The notes under the pieces were generated by a model. That model saw only the letters and a list, made by a program, of their open reading frames with translations, did no database searches and was not told the DNA's origin. A stretch of 64,000 nucleotides of DNA, taken from positions 310,001 to 374,000 of the forward strand of contig CAWGVW010000001.1 of the NCBI GenBank assembly GCA_963826145.1. The letters run 5' to 3'. Position 1 is the stretch's first letter. Every line of letters begins with the position of its first letter. Positions 9,319 to 18,589 of the stretch are shown here, in pieces. The DNA is from JBGPLJ01 sp963826145. GTDB taxonomy: Bacteria > Pseudomonadota > Gammaproteobacteria > Steroidobacterales > Steroidobacteraceae. The position numbers and the translations under genes are program-made.

Positions 9319-10785
9319 TCAAACGCCTGTGGCGGCAAGGTCCGCGCCGAGCTTCAGCACGGCGTCGACGAGGATCGCGAGATCCTCAGAACGGGTGCGG
9401 TGATTCGACAGTGCCGCGCGCAGGCAATACCGGCCGTTGAGCGTCGTGTAGGACGGTGCCGCGATACCGCTTTCGTGCAGGCGGATCAGCAGTTCCTCGT
9501 TGAGTTTGTTGAGCTCGGTTTCACCGGGTCCGGCGGCGCGGTAGCGAAAGCAGACGATATTGAGTGCAACCGGCGCCATGATCTCGAGCTCGGGCCGCGC
9601 GCCGATAAGCGCAGCGAGTTCATGTGCCTGGGCGATGTTCTGGTCGATGAGCCGGCCGAACTTGTCGAGACCGTGCTCCTTGAACGACAGCCATACCTTG
9701 AGCGCGCGAAAGCCCCGGGACAGCTGCAAGCCGTATTCGCTGAACCATAGCGGACCGCTCGCGAGGCCGCGTTCGGTGTGCTCGAGATACTCCGGCGTCA
9801 GCGCGAAGGCGGCGCGGTGGGCGGACCGATCCCGAACGATCGCGCAGCCCGCCTCGAAAGGTACGTGCAGCCACTTGTGCAGATCGAGCGCGACCGAGTC
9901 TGCGCGCTCGATGCCGGCCACGAGGCCGCGATTTCGCGGCGCGAGAGCCACGACGGCTCCGATCGCGCCATCGACATGGAACCAGATCTGCTCGCGTTCA
10001 CAGATGGCGGCCAACGCCTTGAGATCATCGACCGCTCCTGTGTTGATCGTGCCGGCGTTGCCGATAACACAAGCCGGAATGAGACCGGCCTTGCGGTCCG
10101 TTGCGATCAGGTCCTCGAGCGCCCCGACCTCGATCTGGTACCGGTCGTCCACCGGCACCTTGCGCAAGGCAACGCTGCCGAGCCCAAGGAGCTCTAGCGC
10201 TTTTTGCACGCAGCTGTGAACTTCCGCCGATGCGTAGTACGTCAGCGGCGCCGCCAGTGCGCGCACCCCGTTGCGGCGCAGGTCGACATCCGTCGCCGTA
10301 TTGCGCGCGACCGTGAGTCCGACGAAATTCGCCATCGAGCCGCCGCTCACCAGCAAACCGCCGGACTCGCGCGGCAGGCCGACGATTTCCTTGCACCAGT
10401 CGACCACCTGGCCTTCGACGTGGTTTGCAACATGATTGCCGCCGCCCATGTTGGGATTCACGATGGCGGCCAGGAAATCGCCGACGGCGCCGAGCGCCGT
10501 GCCGTTGCCCATGTACCAGGCCCAAAAGCGCGGGTGGACGTTGCCCATCGGATAGGGAAGGACGAGCTTGCGAAAATCCTCGTAGGCAGCTTCCGGTCCC
10601 TGGGGCCCGCGCGGCAGCGGCTCGTGGAAGCGGGCGACGACGGTGTCGGGCGTCGGCCGCCAAACCGGTCGTTCGCGTGCCGTGCTCAGCCAGTCGAAGG
10701 CATCGTCGACGGCGCGATGCGCCAGCGCACGGATGGCGCGCCAATCCTTGGGGTCCAGCGTTTCCTCGGAAGTCAGTTCGGCCAT
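9319..10785 (-). CDS. Pyridoxal-dependent (aromatic L-amino acid type) decarboxylase
   Basis: A 488-residue group II PLP decarboxylase, the family of aromatic L-amino acid, tyrosine and glutamate decarboxylases. The PLP-binding Lys lies in SVALDLHKWLHVPFEAGC. VSGGSMANFVGLTVARN is the phosphate-binding turn, and WFHVDGAIGAVVAL holds the Asp that contacts the pyridine nitrogen. LPYPMGNVHPRFWAWYMGNG near the N-terminus is typical of the aromatic group. It would turn an aromatic amino acid into an amine plus CO2 in the cytoplasm. The substrate is not resolved. Confidence 0.9.
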   Translation of the reverse strand: MAELTSEETLDPKDWRAIRALAHRAVDDAFDWLSTARERPVWRPTPDTVVARFHEPLPRGPQGPEAAYEDFRKLVLPYPMGNVHPRFWAWYMGNGTALGAVGDFLAAIVNPNMGGGNHVANHVEGQVVDWCKEIVGLPRESGGLLVSGGSMANFVGLTVARNTATDVDLRRNGVRALAAPLTYYASAEVHSCVQKALELLGLGSVALRKVPVDDRYQIEVGALEDLIATDRKAGLIPACVIGNAGTINTGAVDDLKALAAICEREQIWFHVDGAIGAVVALAPRNRGLVAGIERADSVALDLHKWLHVPFEAGCAIVRDRSAHRAAFALTPEYLEHTERGLASGPLWFSEYGLQLSRGFRALKVWLSFKEHGLDKFGRLIDQNIAQAHELAALIGARPELEIMAPVALNIVCFRYRAAGPGETELNKLNEELLIRLHESGIAAPSYTTLNGRYCLRAALSNHRTRSEDLAILVDAVLKLGADLAATGV

Positions 10786-10893
10786 CGCAAGTCTCCTTGG
10801 GGTCCGGTTCGCGTCGATCCCGGGGCCCCGTATAATGCGGCTGGGGAGTCAAAATCAAAATCCACCAAGACGAACAATAACTAAAGGAAAACC

Positions 10894-11208
10894 ATGAGCT
10901 ATGCGAATGTTGCGCGGGCCTTGCGCTACGCCGCCGGCGCCGCGGTCGTCGCGGGATTATCGGCCTGCGGCGGGAGCTTCAGCGGCCCCTATGCCGACGA
11001 GAGTGGACTCATGAAGTTCACCTTCAAGTCTGGCCACAAGGTCGAGATGGTTGCGCCGTTCGGTGGCGGAAGCGTCGAGTACAACTATGAGATCAAGGAC
11101 AAGACCCTGCGCATCCTGATGCCGCAGGGCACGCAGATTTTCCCGATCGACGACAAAGGCTGCTTTGCCGTCACGTTCGTCGGCAAGGTCTGCAAGGTCA
11201 AGAACTGA
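10894..11208 (+). CDS. Small putative lipoprotein
   Basis: A 104-residue protein with signal sequence and lipobox (AAVVAGLSACGG, Cys about residue 26). The rest is a small beta-rich domain: GLMKFTFKSGHKVEMVAPFGG, then YEIKDKTLRILMPQGTQ, ending in GCFAVTFVGKVCKVKN. An AAAGGAAAA ribosome site lies just upstream of the ATG. The function is unknown. The 2-hydroxyacid dehydrogenase gene starts 40 bases downstream. Confidence 0.75.
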   Translation: MSYANVARALRYAAGAAVVAGLSACGGSFSGPYADESGLMKFTFKSGHKVEMVAPFGGGSVEYNYEIKDKTLRILMPQGTQIFPIDDKGCFAVTFVGKVCKVKN

Positions 11209-11248
11209 TCGGCGCCGGCCGCAGGCCGGCTTGCCGGATGCACCGGGC

Positions 11249-12211
11249 ATGCGCGTCGCCGTTCCCGCCATTTCATTCTGCCAGCACGAGGGTCTGGTGG
11301 AGCTTCTGCGCAAGACCTACCCCGACAGCAAGGTGAATACGGAGGGCCATCCGTACTTTCGCACCGAAGAAGAGACGATCGAGTATCTGCGCGGGTTCGA
11401 CGCCGCGATCGTTTCATTCGAGCGCATCAACGACCGCGTGCTCTCGGCTTTGCCACAGCTGAAGGTCATCGCGAAACTCGGAGTCGGCCTCGACAAGATC
11501 GACCCGGTGGCGATGAAGAAGCACGGTGTGCGCCTCGGCTGGACGGCGGGCGTCAACAAGCGCTCGGTCGCCGAACTTGCCGTGTGCTTTGCCCTCGCGG
11601 GATTGAGGCACGTGATCGCGACCAACGTGGCGATGCGCGCGGGCGCGCGTCCGCTCGGACGCATGGGCCGGCAGTTGACGGGCCGCGTCGTCGGCGTGCA
11701 TGGCTGCGGCGAGATCGGCAAGGAGTTCGTGCGCCTGCTGCAGCCCTTCGATTGCGAAGTGCTCGCCTGCGATATCAAGGACTACGCAGAATTCTATTCG
11801 CGCTACAACGTGACGCCGGTCGGATTCGATGAGCTCATCGCCCGCTCGGAGGTGCTCTCGATCCATCTCACCGTGACCAACAAGACACGCGATCTCTACA
11901 CGGCTGAGGTGCTTGATCGGCTGCGGCCGGACTGCGTTCTCATCAACACCGCACGGGGCCATATCATCGACGAAGCAGCGCTACGCGAACGCCTGAAGAG
12001 CGGGCGCATCGCGGCGGCCGGCATCGATACCTTCGCGATCGAACCCGCGGATGATGATGAACTTCTCCGGTTGCCGAACTTCATTGCGACTCCTCACATA
12101 GGCGCCGGCTCCATCGAGGCCCGGTGGCGCATGGGAACGAGCGCGATCGATGGGCTCAAGAATAATTTCGCTCCGGAACCCGGCCATTACCCCTTCGAGG
12201 ATCGATGTTGA
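11249..12211 (+). CDS. D-isomer 2-hydroxyacid dehydrogenase (NAD-binding)
   Basis: A 320-residue cytoplasmic D-2-hydroxyacid dehydrogenase related to SerA-type enzymes. The Rossmann motif is GRVVGVHGCGEIGKEFVRLL. The substrate domain has KVIAKLGVGLDKIDPVAM. The catalytic residues fit: Arg in LINTARGHIIDEAAL, Glu in the AGIDTFAIEP region, and His in NFIATPHIGAGS. Start chosen at ATG 11249; an upstream extension only reads through the preceding gene. Its last seven bases overlap the start of modB, so the two are translationally coupled. This is odd, because no link between this enzyme and molybdate transport is known to me. Confidence 0.88.
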   Translation: MRVAVPAISFCQHEGLVELLRKTYPDSKVNTEGHPYFRTEEETIEYLRGFDAAIVSFERINDRVLSALPQLKVIAKLGVGLDKIDPVAMKKHGVRLGWTAGVNKRSVAELAVCFALAGLRHVIATNVAMRAGARPLGRMGRQLTGRVVGVHGCGEIGKEFVRLLQPFDCEVLACDIKDYAEFYSRYNVTPVGFDELIARSEVLSIHLTVTNKTRDLYTAEVLDRLRPDCVLINTARGHIIDEAALRERLKSGRIAAAGIDTFAIEPADDDELLRLPNFIATPHIGAGSIEARWRMGTSAIDGLKNNFAPEPGHYPFEDRC

Positions 12212-12891
12212 CAGCCGCCGAATGGCAGGCCGTCTGGACAAGCCTCGTCGTCGGCACGCGGGCGGTCGCCATCGGACTGCCGCTCGCGCTCGGCGCGGCC
12301 TGGCTCCTCGCGCGCAAGCGCTTTCCCGGCCGCACGCTCCTCGATGCGGTCGTGCATGCTCCGCTCGTGTTGCCGCCTGTAGTCGTCGGGTACGCGCTCC
12401 TCCTCGTATTCGGTGTGCGGGGACCGATCGGTCACTGGCTCGATGTGACGTTCGGGACCCGCCTCGTATTCACATCGGCCGGCGCGTCGCTTGCCGCGGG
12501 CGTCATGGCGTTTCCGATGATGGTGCGGGCGATTCGCCTCTCGCTCGAAGGCATCGACCCGGGACTCGAGCTCGCGGCGCGTTCGCTCGGCGCGCGTGCG
12601 CTCGATCGATTCTTCACGATCACGTTCCCGCTCGCATTGCCGGGCATCGTCGCAGCTGCGATCGTCGGTTTCGCGGCCTGCCTCGGCGAGTTCGGAGCGG
12701 TCATTACCTTCGCAGCGAACATTCCAGGCGAATCGCAGACCTTGCCGCTCGCAATCTACGGCGCGCTGCAGGCACCGGGCGGCGAGCAGACTGCGCTCAA
12801 CCTCGCGCTGATCTCGCTCGGCATCGCAGTCGTCGCATTGATCGCCGCTGAGTTGCTCGGGCGCTGGGCGCGCCGCTGGGCGAGCCGCTGA
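12205..12891 (+). CDS. modB: Molybdate ABC transporter permease
   Basis: A 228-residue inner-membrane permease of the ModB/CysT type. It begins EWQAVWTSLVVGTRAVAIG, has about five membrane segments, and carries the ABC-coupling EAA loop SLEGIDPGLELAARSLGARALDRFFTITFPLALPGI. PLVLPPVVVGYALL and FAACLGEFGAVITFAAN (the GEFGA element) are typical of ModB. The next gene encodes ModC. No modA for the periplasmic binding protein lies adjacent, so it must be elsewhere if the system works. Confidence 0.92.
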   Translation: MLTAAEWQAVWTSLVVGTRAVAIGLPLALGAAWLLARKRFPGRTLLDAVVHAPLVLPPVVVGYALLLVFGVRGPIGHWLDVTFGTRLVFTSAGASLAAGVMAFPMMVRAIRLSLEGIDPGLELAARSLGARALDRFFTITFPLALPGIVAAAIVGFAACLGEFGAVITFAANIPGESQTLPLAIYGALQAPGGEQTALNLALISLGIAVVALIAAELLGRWARRWASR

Positions 12892-12904
12892 ACCGCCCGC
12901 CGTC

Positions 12905-14011
12905 ATGATCGACTTCGACGCACAGGCGGCGCTCGGCGAGTTTCGGCTGAACGTCAGGTTTCGGGTGCCCGAGGCCGGAACGACGGTGCTCTTTGGACCT
13001 TCCGGCGCCGGAAAGTCGACCGTGCTCGCGGTCCTCGCCGGCGCACTCAGGCCCACTTCCGGGCGCATCGAGGTCGGTTCGGAGACCTTTGTCGATGCCG
13101 GGCGGGCGATCTTCATGCCGCTCGAGAAGCGGCGGCTTGGCTGGGTGTTCCAGGACGGACGGCTCTTCCCTCATCTGACGGTTGCGCAGAATCTTGACTA
13201 CGGCCTCAAGCGTCGCGGCGGGGATCGCTTAGGTGTCGAGTGGCAGCGTGTCCTCAACGTGCTCGGCATCGCATCGCTCCTTGCGCGCTGGCCGCGCGAT
13301 TTGTCGGGCGGCGAACGCCAGCGCGTCGCCATCGGCCGCGCATTGCTCGCACAGCCACGGCTCCTGCTCATGGATGAGCCGCTCGCCTCGCTCGACCTGC
13401 CGCGCAAGCGCGAGATCCTGGAGCTCCTCGCGAGCATCGGCACGGAATTCGCTGTGCCCATTGTCTATGTCACACACAGCCTGGCCGAGCTCGTGCGTCT
13501 CGCCGATCACATCGTTCTGCTCGATCGCGGGCAGGTCGTTGCCCAAGGGCCGGCGAACGACGTGCTCGGCAGGAGCGACACGCCGCTGCTCGCGATGCGC
13601 GGCGACGCGGGTGCCATCATCGAGGCGCCGATCGCCGCGCAAAATGCTGCGCGTGGCACGACTGTGCTCTCGCTCGGCGCACAAGCGCTCGTTGTTCCGC
13701 ACCTTGGCGGCGACGTTGGCCGTCGTGTCCGCGTGCACGTGATGGCGAATGACGTGATTCTCGCGACGGAACGGCCTCGGGCGGTTTCGGTGCGCAATGT
13801 CCTGGCGGGTACGGTCACTCGCCTTACGGCCCGGGAAGACGGAGCCGTCAACGTGGAGCTTGCACTTTCAAGCCAGCATCGCCTGCTCGCAACCGTGACG
13901 CAGGAGGCTGCGCGCGACCTCGTGCTTGCGCCGGGGCAGGCGGTCTTCGCGTTGCTGAAGTCCGTCGCTATCGACGCGCCGGCAGGCATGCGCCTGCTGG
14001 AATCGGCGTAG
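12905..14011 (+). CDS. modC: Molybdate ABC transporter ATP-binding protein
   Basis: A 368-residue ATPase that powers molybdate import with ModB. Walker A is GPSGAGKST, the Q loop is GWVFQDGRLFPHL, the signature is LSGGERQRVAIGRALL, and Walker B is LLLMDEPLASLD followed by VTHSLAELVRLAD. The C-terminal third is a TOBE/MOP-type ligand-binding domain (NVLAGTVTRLTAREDGAVNVEL) as in true ModC. Only 13 bases separate it from modB. Molybdate-responsive control by ModE is usual for the family, but I did not identify an operator. Confidence 0.93.
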   Translation: MIDFDAQAALGEFRLNVRFRVPEAGTTVLFGPSGAGKSTVLAVLAGALRPTSGRIEVGSETFVDAGRAIFMPLEKRRLGWVFQDGRLFPHLTVAQNLDYGLKRRGGDRLGVEWQRVLNVLGIASLLARWPRDLSGGERQRVAIGRALLAQPRLLLMDEPLASLDLPRKREILELLASIGTEFAVPIVYVTHSLAELVRLADHIVLLDRGQVVAQGPANDVLGRSDTPLLAMRGDAGAIIEAPIAAQNAARGTTVLSLGAQALVVPHLGGDVGRRVRVHVMANDVILATERPRAVSVRNVLAGTVTRLTAREDGAVNVELALSSQHRLLATVTQEAARDLVLAPGQAVFALLKSVAIDAPAGMRLLESA

Positions 14012-14022
14012 AGCGCGAACGC

Positions 14023-14439
14023 TTAGCTCGCGGGTATCGGCTTGACCTGAATCGACTGCAGGTAGTCCACGAGCTTTGTCAGCATCTCGCCGACTTGCTT
14101 GGCGGTGTTGGGGTGCGTCGTATCGGTCGCATAGAACTCGAGGCCCCAGACTGGCATCTCGCGCGTGCCATGCGGCCCATGCGCCTCGCGGCCGTCGATG
14201 ATCTTCCTCACCTCATCCGCCGGAAATTTGCCGCCGTGACGCTTTGCGATCTCAGTGAGGTCCGGCGGATGCAACTTGAAGAAGGGCGCGACGACGCCAT
14301 CGCCGTGCGCGTTGTCGCCATGGCACGCCGCGCAGAATCGGGTGTAGAGCTGGGCGCCCGTGTGATTACTGAAGTCTTCGGCCTGCGCCGTGCCGATGAG
14401 CAGGAACAGGACTATCGCGCCGAGTCGAAGTATCGCCAT
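14023..14439 (-). CDS. Exported c-type cytochrome (class I, monoheme)
   Basis: A 138-residue periplasmic monoheme cytochrome c. The start at 14439 gives a clean signal peptide (ILRLGAIVLFLLIGTAQA). The heme motif CAACHGD is at about residues 36-41, and the axial Met is probably in REMPVWG. The mature start DFSNHTGAQLYTRFC is typical of cytochromes that accept electrons from dehydrogenases. It is convergent with modC, 11 bases apart. It could serve the GMC dehydrogenase at 18.6-20.8 kb, which lacks its own cytochrome subunit; that link is inference. Confidence 0.86.
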   Translation of the reverse strand: MAILRLGAIVLFLLIGTAQAEDFSNHTGAQLYTRFCAACHGDNAHGDGVVAPFFKLHPPDLTEIAKRHGGKFPADEVRKIIDGREAHGPHGTREMPVWGLEFYATDTTHPNTAKQVGEMLTKLVDYLQSIQVKPIPAS

Positions 14440-14653
14440 TGCCTTGAATCTCCAGGTTGCCAGGGTCCTTGCACCCCCATCGTGCAGCGATGCGCCGATT
14501 TGGCACAAGCTGTTTCTGCCCGGCCGCTGCCGTCATCGCTGGACTCGCTGCTTAAGTCCCTGAACCATCGGGTAACCGCGCCGCCAGGCGACTCGCTCCG
14601 CCGGCATCCCTCGCGGTCTGCACGATTGTTGCATCTGCCAGTTCCAGGAGTTC

Positions 14654-17206
14654 GTGGCTGCAAGGGGGAGCGCGGCTTTGAATGCGCCGGTATCGATTCT
14701 CCGCAACGAGTCGGTCATTGACGATGACCGCACCGCGCTCGGCAAGGAAGCGCTTAAGCGGGCTTTTCTCGACGATCTCTTCTACATGCAGGGCAAGTTC
14801 CCGGGGCTTGCCACGCAGAACGACTACTACATGGCACTCGCGTATGCCGTGCGCGATCGCATGCTGCAGCGCTGGATCAGCACGGCTTCGGCCTATACGA
14901 AACAGGGCTCGCGTACGGTCGCTTACCTGTCCGCGGAGTTCCTCATGGGGCCGCACCTCGGTAACAACCTCATCAATCTCGGGATCTATGAATGCGCTCA
15001 GCAGGCGATGACTGAGCTCGGCTTCGACTTCGACGGGCTGCTGGCGCAGGAGGCGGAGCCGGGCCTCGGCAATGGCGGCCTTGGCCGGCTGGCCGCCTGT
15101 TTCATCGATTCGCTTGCAACGCTCGAGATCCCGACGCTTGGCTATGGCATCCGCTACGAGTTCGGCATCTTTCATCAGCAAATCGTCGACGGGTGGCAGG
15201 TCGAGAAGACGGACAACTGGCTGCGTTTCGGCAACCCGTGGGAAATCCCCCGTCCGGAATGGGCTGTGGAGGTGAAGCTCGGAGGTTCAACCGAGCACTA
15301 CCGCGATGCTCACCGGCGCCTGCGAGTGCGCTGGACGCCGAGCAAGATCGTGAATGGCATTCCCTACGACACGCCGATCCTGGGGTTTCGCACCAACACG
15401 GCAAACACGCTCCGTCTGTGGCGCGCGGAGGCGCCTGAGTCGTTCGATTTCGAAGTCTTCAATCGTGGCGACTATTACGGCGCCGTGCATCAGAAGGTCG
15501 TCTCCGAGACCCTGAGCAAAGTGCTCTATCCGAACGATGAGCAGGTCCAGGGCAAGGAGCTGCGCCTCGAGCAGCAATACTTCTTCACTTCATGTTCGCT
15601 GCAGGACATGTTGCGGATTCTGCGGGTGCAGAAGATTCCGCTCGCGCGCTTCCACGAGAAGTTCGCCGTGCAGCTGAACGACACGCATCCGGCTATCGCT
15701 GTCGCCGAACTCATGCGCCTGCTCGTCGATGAGAACCAGCTGTCCTGGGATGAGGCATGGTCGGTGACGCGCGGGACATTCGCCTACACCAACCACACGC
15801 TTCTGCCCGAGGCGCTCGAGCGCTGGCCGCTTGCCGTCTTCCGGCGGGTGCTGCCGCGCCATCTCGAGATCATCTGCGAAATCAACGCACGCTTCCTCGA
15901 TGAAGTGCGCATCCGCTTTCTTGGCGATGAGGAGCGGCTCGCGCGCCTGTCGATCATCGATGAGGACGGTGAGCGCTACGTGCGCATGGCCCACCTCGCC
16001 TGTGTCGGAAGTCACGCAATCAACGGCGTCGCGGAGCTCCACAGCGAGCTCCTCAAGCGCGACGTGCTCCGGGATTTCCATGCTCTGTGGCCGGAGAAGT
16101 TCTCGAACAAGACCAACGGTGTGACCCCGCGCAGGTGGCTTGCGCTTGCGAATCCGCGCCTCGCTTGCCTCATCACCCGGACGCTCGGCGAAGGTTGGCT
16201 GAATGATCTCGGGCTCCTGCGCCGGCTCGAACCGCTGGCGGACAACGCAGGGTTCCAGGACGAGTGGCGCAACATCAAACGGGCGAACAAGTGCGAGTTC
16301 GCCGCCCTCGTCCGTGAGCGCACCGGCATAACCGTCAACCCGGACTCCATTTTCGACGTGCAGGTGAAGCGCATCCACGAATACAAGCGCCAGCACCTCA
16401 ACGTGCTGCATATCATTTCCCTCTACCGGCGCATCAAGTCGGACCCGGCATTTGACGTCGAGCCCCGGACTTTCATTTTTGGCGGCAAGGCGGCGCCGGG
16501 GTACCGCATCGCGAAGCTCATCATCAAGTTGATCACCGCCGTGGGCGATGTAATCAGCCGTGACCCGGACGTGCGCGATCGCGTGAAGGTCGTATTCCTG
16601 CCGAATTTCAACGTGTCGAACGGCCAGCGTGTGTATCCGGCTGCCGATCTTTCCGAGCAGATCTCGACCGCCGGCAAGGAAGCGTCCGGTACGGGCAACA
16701 TGAAGTTCTCCATGAACGGCGCGCTCACCATCGGCACGATGGACGGCGCGAATATCGAGATTCGCGATGAAGTCGGCGCGGAGAACTTCTTCCTCTTCGG
16801 CCACGATGCCGGGGCGATCGATGAGCTCAGGACGCAGGGCTACTGCCCGAGCCGCTACCTTGGAGCGGGAACCGAGTTGCGGGCGGTGATCGACCTGATC
16901 GAGAGCGGCTTCTTCTCGCGCGGCGATGCCACGCTTTTCCAGCCGCTCCTCGACGGGCTGCTCGGTGAGGACCCGTATTGCGTGCTGGCGGATTTCGAGC
17001 CGTATCTCGAGTGCCAGGCGCGGATTGCGAGCGCATACCGGCAGACGCAGAGCTGGACGCGCATGTCGATTCTCAACGTTGCCCGCTCGGGCAAATTTTC
17101 CTCCGACCGCACGATTCGCGAATACTGTGCCGAGATCTGGAAGGTGAAGCCCGTGCCCATACACCTCAAGACGCAGGCGGACGTGCGCGCCGGGTTCATG
17201 CAATAG
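14654..17206 (+). CDS. glgP: Glycogen/starch/alpha-glucan phosphorylase
   Basis: About 850 residues, slightly longer than E. coli GlgP (about 815). It releases glucose-1-phosphate from alpha-1,4-glucan ends using PLP and phosphate. Landmarks are NGGLGRLAACFIDSLATLEIP, the FAVQLNDTHPAIAVAELMRL segment, the VKRIHEYKRQHLNVL motif, and SGTGNMKFSMNGALTIGTMDG, which contains the PLP-binding Lys region. The frame starts at GTG 14654, three bases after AGGAG. A TTG at 14678 with AGGGGGAG ahead of it is an equally plausible start and would remove eight residues. No other glycogen gene is nearby. The gor gene follows 27 bases later. Confidence 0.95.
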   Translation: MAARGSAALNAPVSILRNESVIDDDRTALGKEALKRAFLDDLFYMQGKFPGLATQNDYYMALAYAVRDRMLQRWISTASAYTKQGSRTVAYLSAEFLMGPHLGNNLINLGIYECAQQAMTELGFDFDGLLAQEAEPGLGNGGLGRLAACFIDSLATLEIPTLGYGIRYEFGIFHQQIVDGWQVEKTDNWLRFGNPWEIPRPEWAVEVKLGGSTEHYRDAHRRLRVRWTPSKIVNGIPYDTPILGFRTNTANTLRLWRAEAPESFDFEVFNRGDYYGAVHQKVVSETLSKVLYPNDEQVQGKELRLEQQYFFTSCSLQDMLRILRVQKIPLARFHEKFAVQLNDTHPAIAVAELMRLLVDENQLSWDEAWSVTRGTFAYTNHTLLPEALERWPLAVFRRVLPRHLEIICEINARFLDEVRIRFLGDEERLARLSIIDEDGERYVRMAHLACVGSHAINGVAELHSELLKRDVLRDFHALWPEKFSNKTNGVTPRRWLALANPRLACLITRTLGEGWLNDLGLLRRLEPLADNAGFQDEWRNIKRANKCEFAALVRERTGITVNPDSIFDVQVKRIHEYKRQHLNVLHIISLYRRIKSDPAFDVEPRTFIFGGKAAPGYRIAKLIIKLITAVGDVISRDPDVRDRVKVVFLPNFNVSNGQRVYPAADLSEQISTAGKEASGTGNMKFSMNGALTIGTMDGANIEIRDEVGAENFFLFGHDAGAIDELRTQGYCPSRYLGAGTELRAVIDLIESGFFSRGDATLFQPLLDGLLGEDPYCVLADFEPYLECQARIASAYRQTQSWTRMSILNVARSGKFSSDRTIREYCAEIWKVKPVPIHLKTQADVRAGFMQ

Positions 17207-17233
17207 GAGGAATTCGGCTAACATGCGGCGCTC

Positions 17234-18574
17234 ATGGCCGCTTACGACTACGACTTGTTTGTCATTGGCGCTGGCTCGGGCGGCGTGCGCGCAAGCCGGA
17301 TCGCGTCCAGCCACGGCGCGAAGGTCGGCATCGTCGAGGAGTATCGCGTCGGCGGCACCTGCGTCATTCGCGGCTGCGTTCCGAAAAAGCTCCTCGTGTT
17401 CGGCTCGCATGTTCGCGAGGAGCTCGAGGACGCAGCGAGTTACGGCTGGCTCGGTGTCGAGGGAAAATTCGACTGGCCGACGCTGCGCGACAATGTTCAG
17501 CGGGAAGTGACACGGCTGAACGGTGCCTACACGGCAACGCTTGAGAAGAATCACGTCGGGATTGTCCTCGGCCGCGCGGTCTTTCTCGACCCCCACACGC
17601 TCGAGATCGGCGGACGGCGCATCACCGCGAAACACTTTCTCGTGGCGACCGGTGGGCATCCCGTCCTCCCGTCGTTTCCCGGCGCGGAGCTCGGATTCAA
17701 TTCGAACGATGCGTTTCTCCTTGAGAAGCTTCCCGCGCGGCTCGTGATCGCGGGCGGCGGTTACATCGCGACGGAATTCGCGGGCATCTTCCACGGACTC
17801 GGTGTCGACGTTACCCAGCTCTACCGCGGCCAGCTGATCCTCAAGGGCTGGGACGCGGAGCTGCGCGAGAAATTGCAGTCGGCTTACCTTGCAAAGGGCA
17901 TCCAGGTGAAGCTCGGCGCCGAGATCGCGTCAATCGCGCGCGCCGGGGCCCACCTGAATGTAACCTTGAAGGATGGCGCGGTTCTCGAGACGGACGGCGT
18001 CATGCACGCCGTCGGCCGGCAACCGAACACGAAGGGTCTTGGACTCGAGCGCGCCGGCGTCGCAATCGACCAATGGGGTGCGGTCAAGGTCGACAAGATG
18101 TCGAAGAGTTCAGTGGACCACATTTACGCGATCGGCGATGTGACCAATCGACTGCAGCTGACACCGATTGCGATTCGCGAGGGCCATGCCTTTGCGGACT
18201 CGGTCTTCGGCAACACGCCATGGTCTGTCGACCACACGCACGTACCGACTGCCGTCTTCAGTCAGCCGGCGCTCGCATCCGTCGGCATGACGGAGGAAGC
18301 GGCACGCACTAGCGGCTTCGCGGTCGCGATCTTCCGCTCGGATTTTCGCCCCATGAAGAACACCATCTCCGGGCGGCAGGAGCGCACGACGTGCAAGCTC
18401 GTCGTCGATGCGAAGACGGATCGGGTGCTCGGTGCACACATGCTTGGCGCCGACGCGCCGGAGATCATCCAGGCGCTCGCGGTTGCGGTGAAAATGGGAG
18501 CGACAAAGAAGGACTTCGACCAGACGGTTGCGCTGCATCCGTCGGTCGCAGAAGAATTCGTCTTGATGCGCTAG
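17234..18574 (+). CDS. gor: Glutathione-disulfide reductase
   Basis: A 446-residue FAD flavoenzyme reducing glutathione disulfide with NADPH in the cytoplasm. FAD motif: DLFVIGAGSGGVRASRIA. Redox-active disulfide: GGTCVIRGCVPKKLL. The NADPH-domain glycine motif is LVIAGGGYIATEFAGIF, the second FAD contact is IYAIGDVTNRLQLTPIA, and the C-terminal active-site His-Glu pair is in HPSVAEEF. The GTCVIRGC form separates glutathione reductase from lipoamide dehydrogenase and mercuric reductase. It probably shares a transcript with the preceding phosphorylase and the following dehydrogenase subunits. Confidence 0.94.
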   Translation: MAAYDYDLFVIGAGSGGVRASRIASSHGAKVGIVEEYRVGGTCVIRGCVPKKLLVFGSHVREELEDAASYGWLGVEGKFDWPTLRDNVQREVTRLNGAYTATLEKNHVGIVLGRAVFLDPHTLEIGGRRITAKHFLVATGGHPVLPSFPGAELGFNSNDAFLLEKLPARLVIAGGGYIATEFAGIFHGLGVDVTQLYRGQLILKGWDAELREKLQSAYLAKGIQVKLGAEIASIARAGAHLNVTLKDGAVLETDGVMHAVGRQPNTKGLGLERAGVAIDQWGAVKVDKMSKSSVDHIYAIGDVTNRLQLTPIAIREGHAFADSVFGNTPWSVDHTHVPTAVFSQPALASVGMTEEAARTSGFAVAIFRSDFRPMKNTISGRQERTTCKLVVDAKTDRVLGAHMLGADAPEIIQALAVAVKMGATKKDFDQTVALHPSVAEEFVLMR

Positions 18575-18589
18575 GGGGAGGTTTCGCCG

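Noticed and set aside
15590..17794. A 734-codon open frame on the minus strand opposite glycogen phosphorylase
   Set aside because: It is antisense to a clear glgP gene, has no family motif and is rich in Arg/Glu/Ala. It is a by-product of high GC and codon bias.
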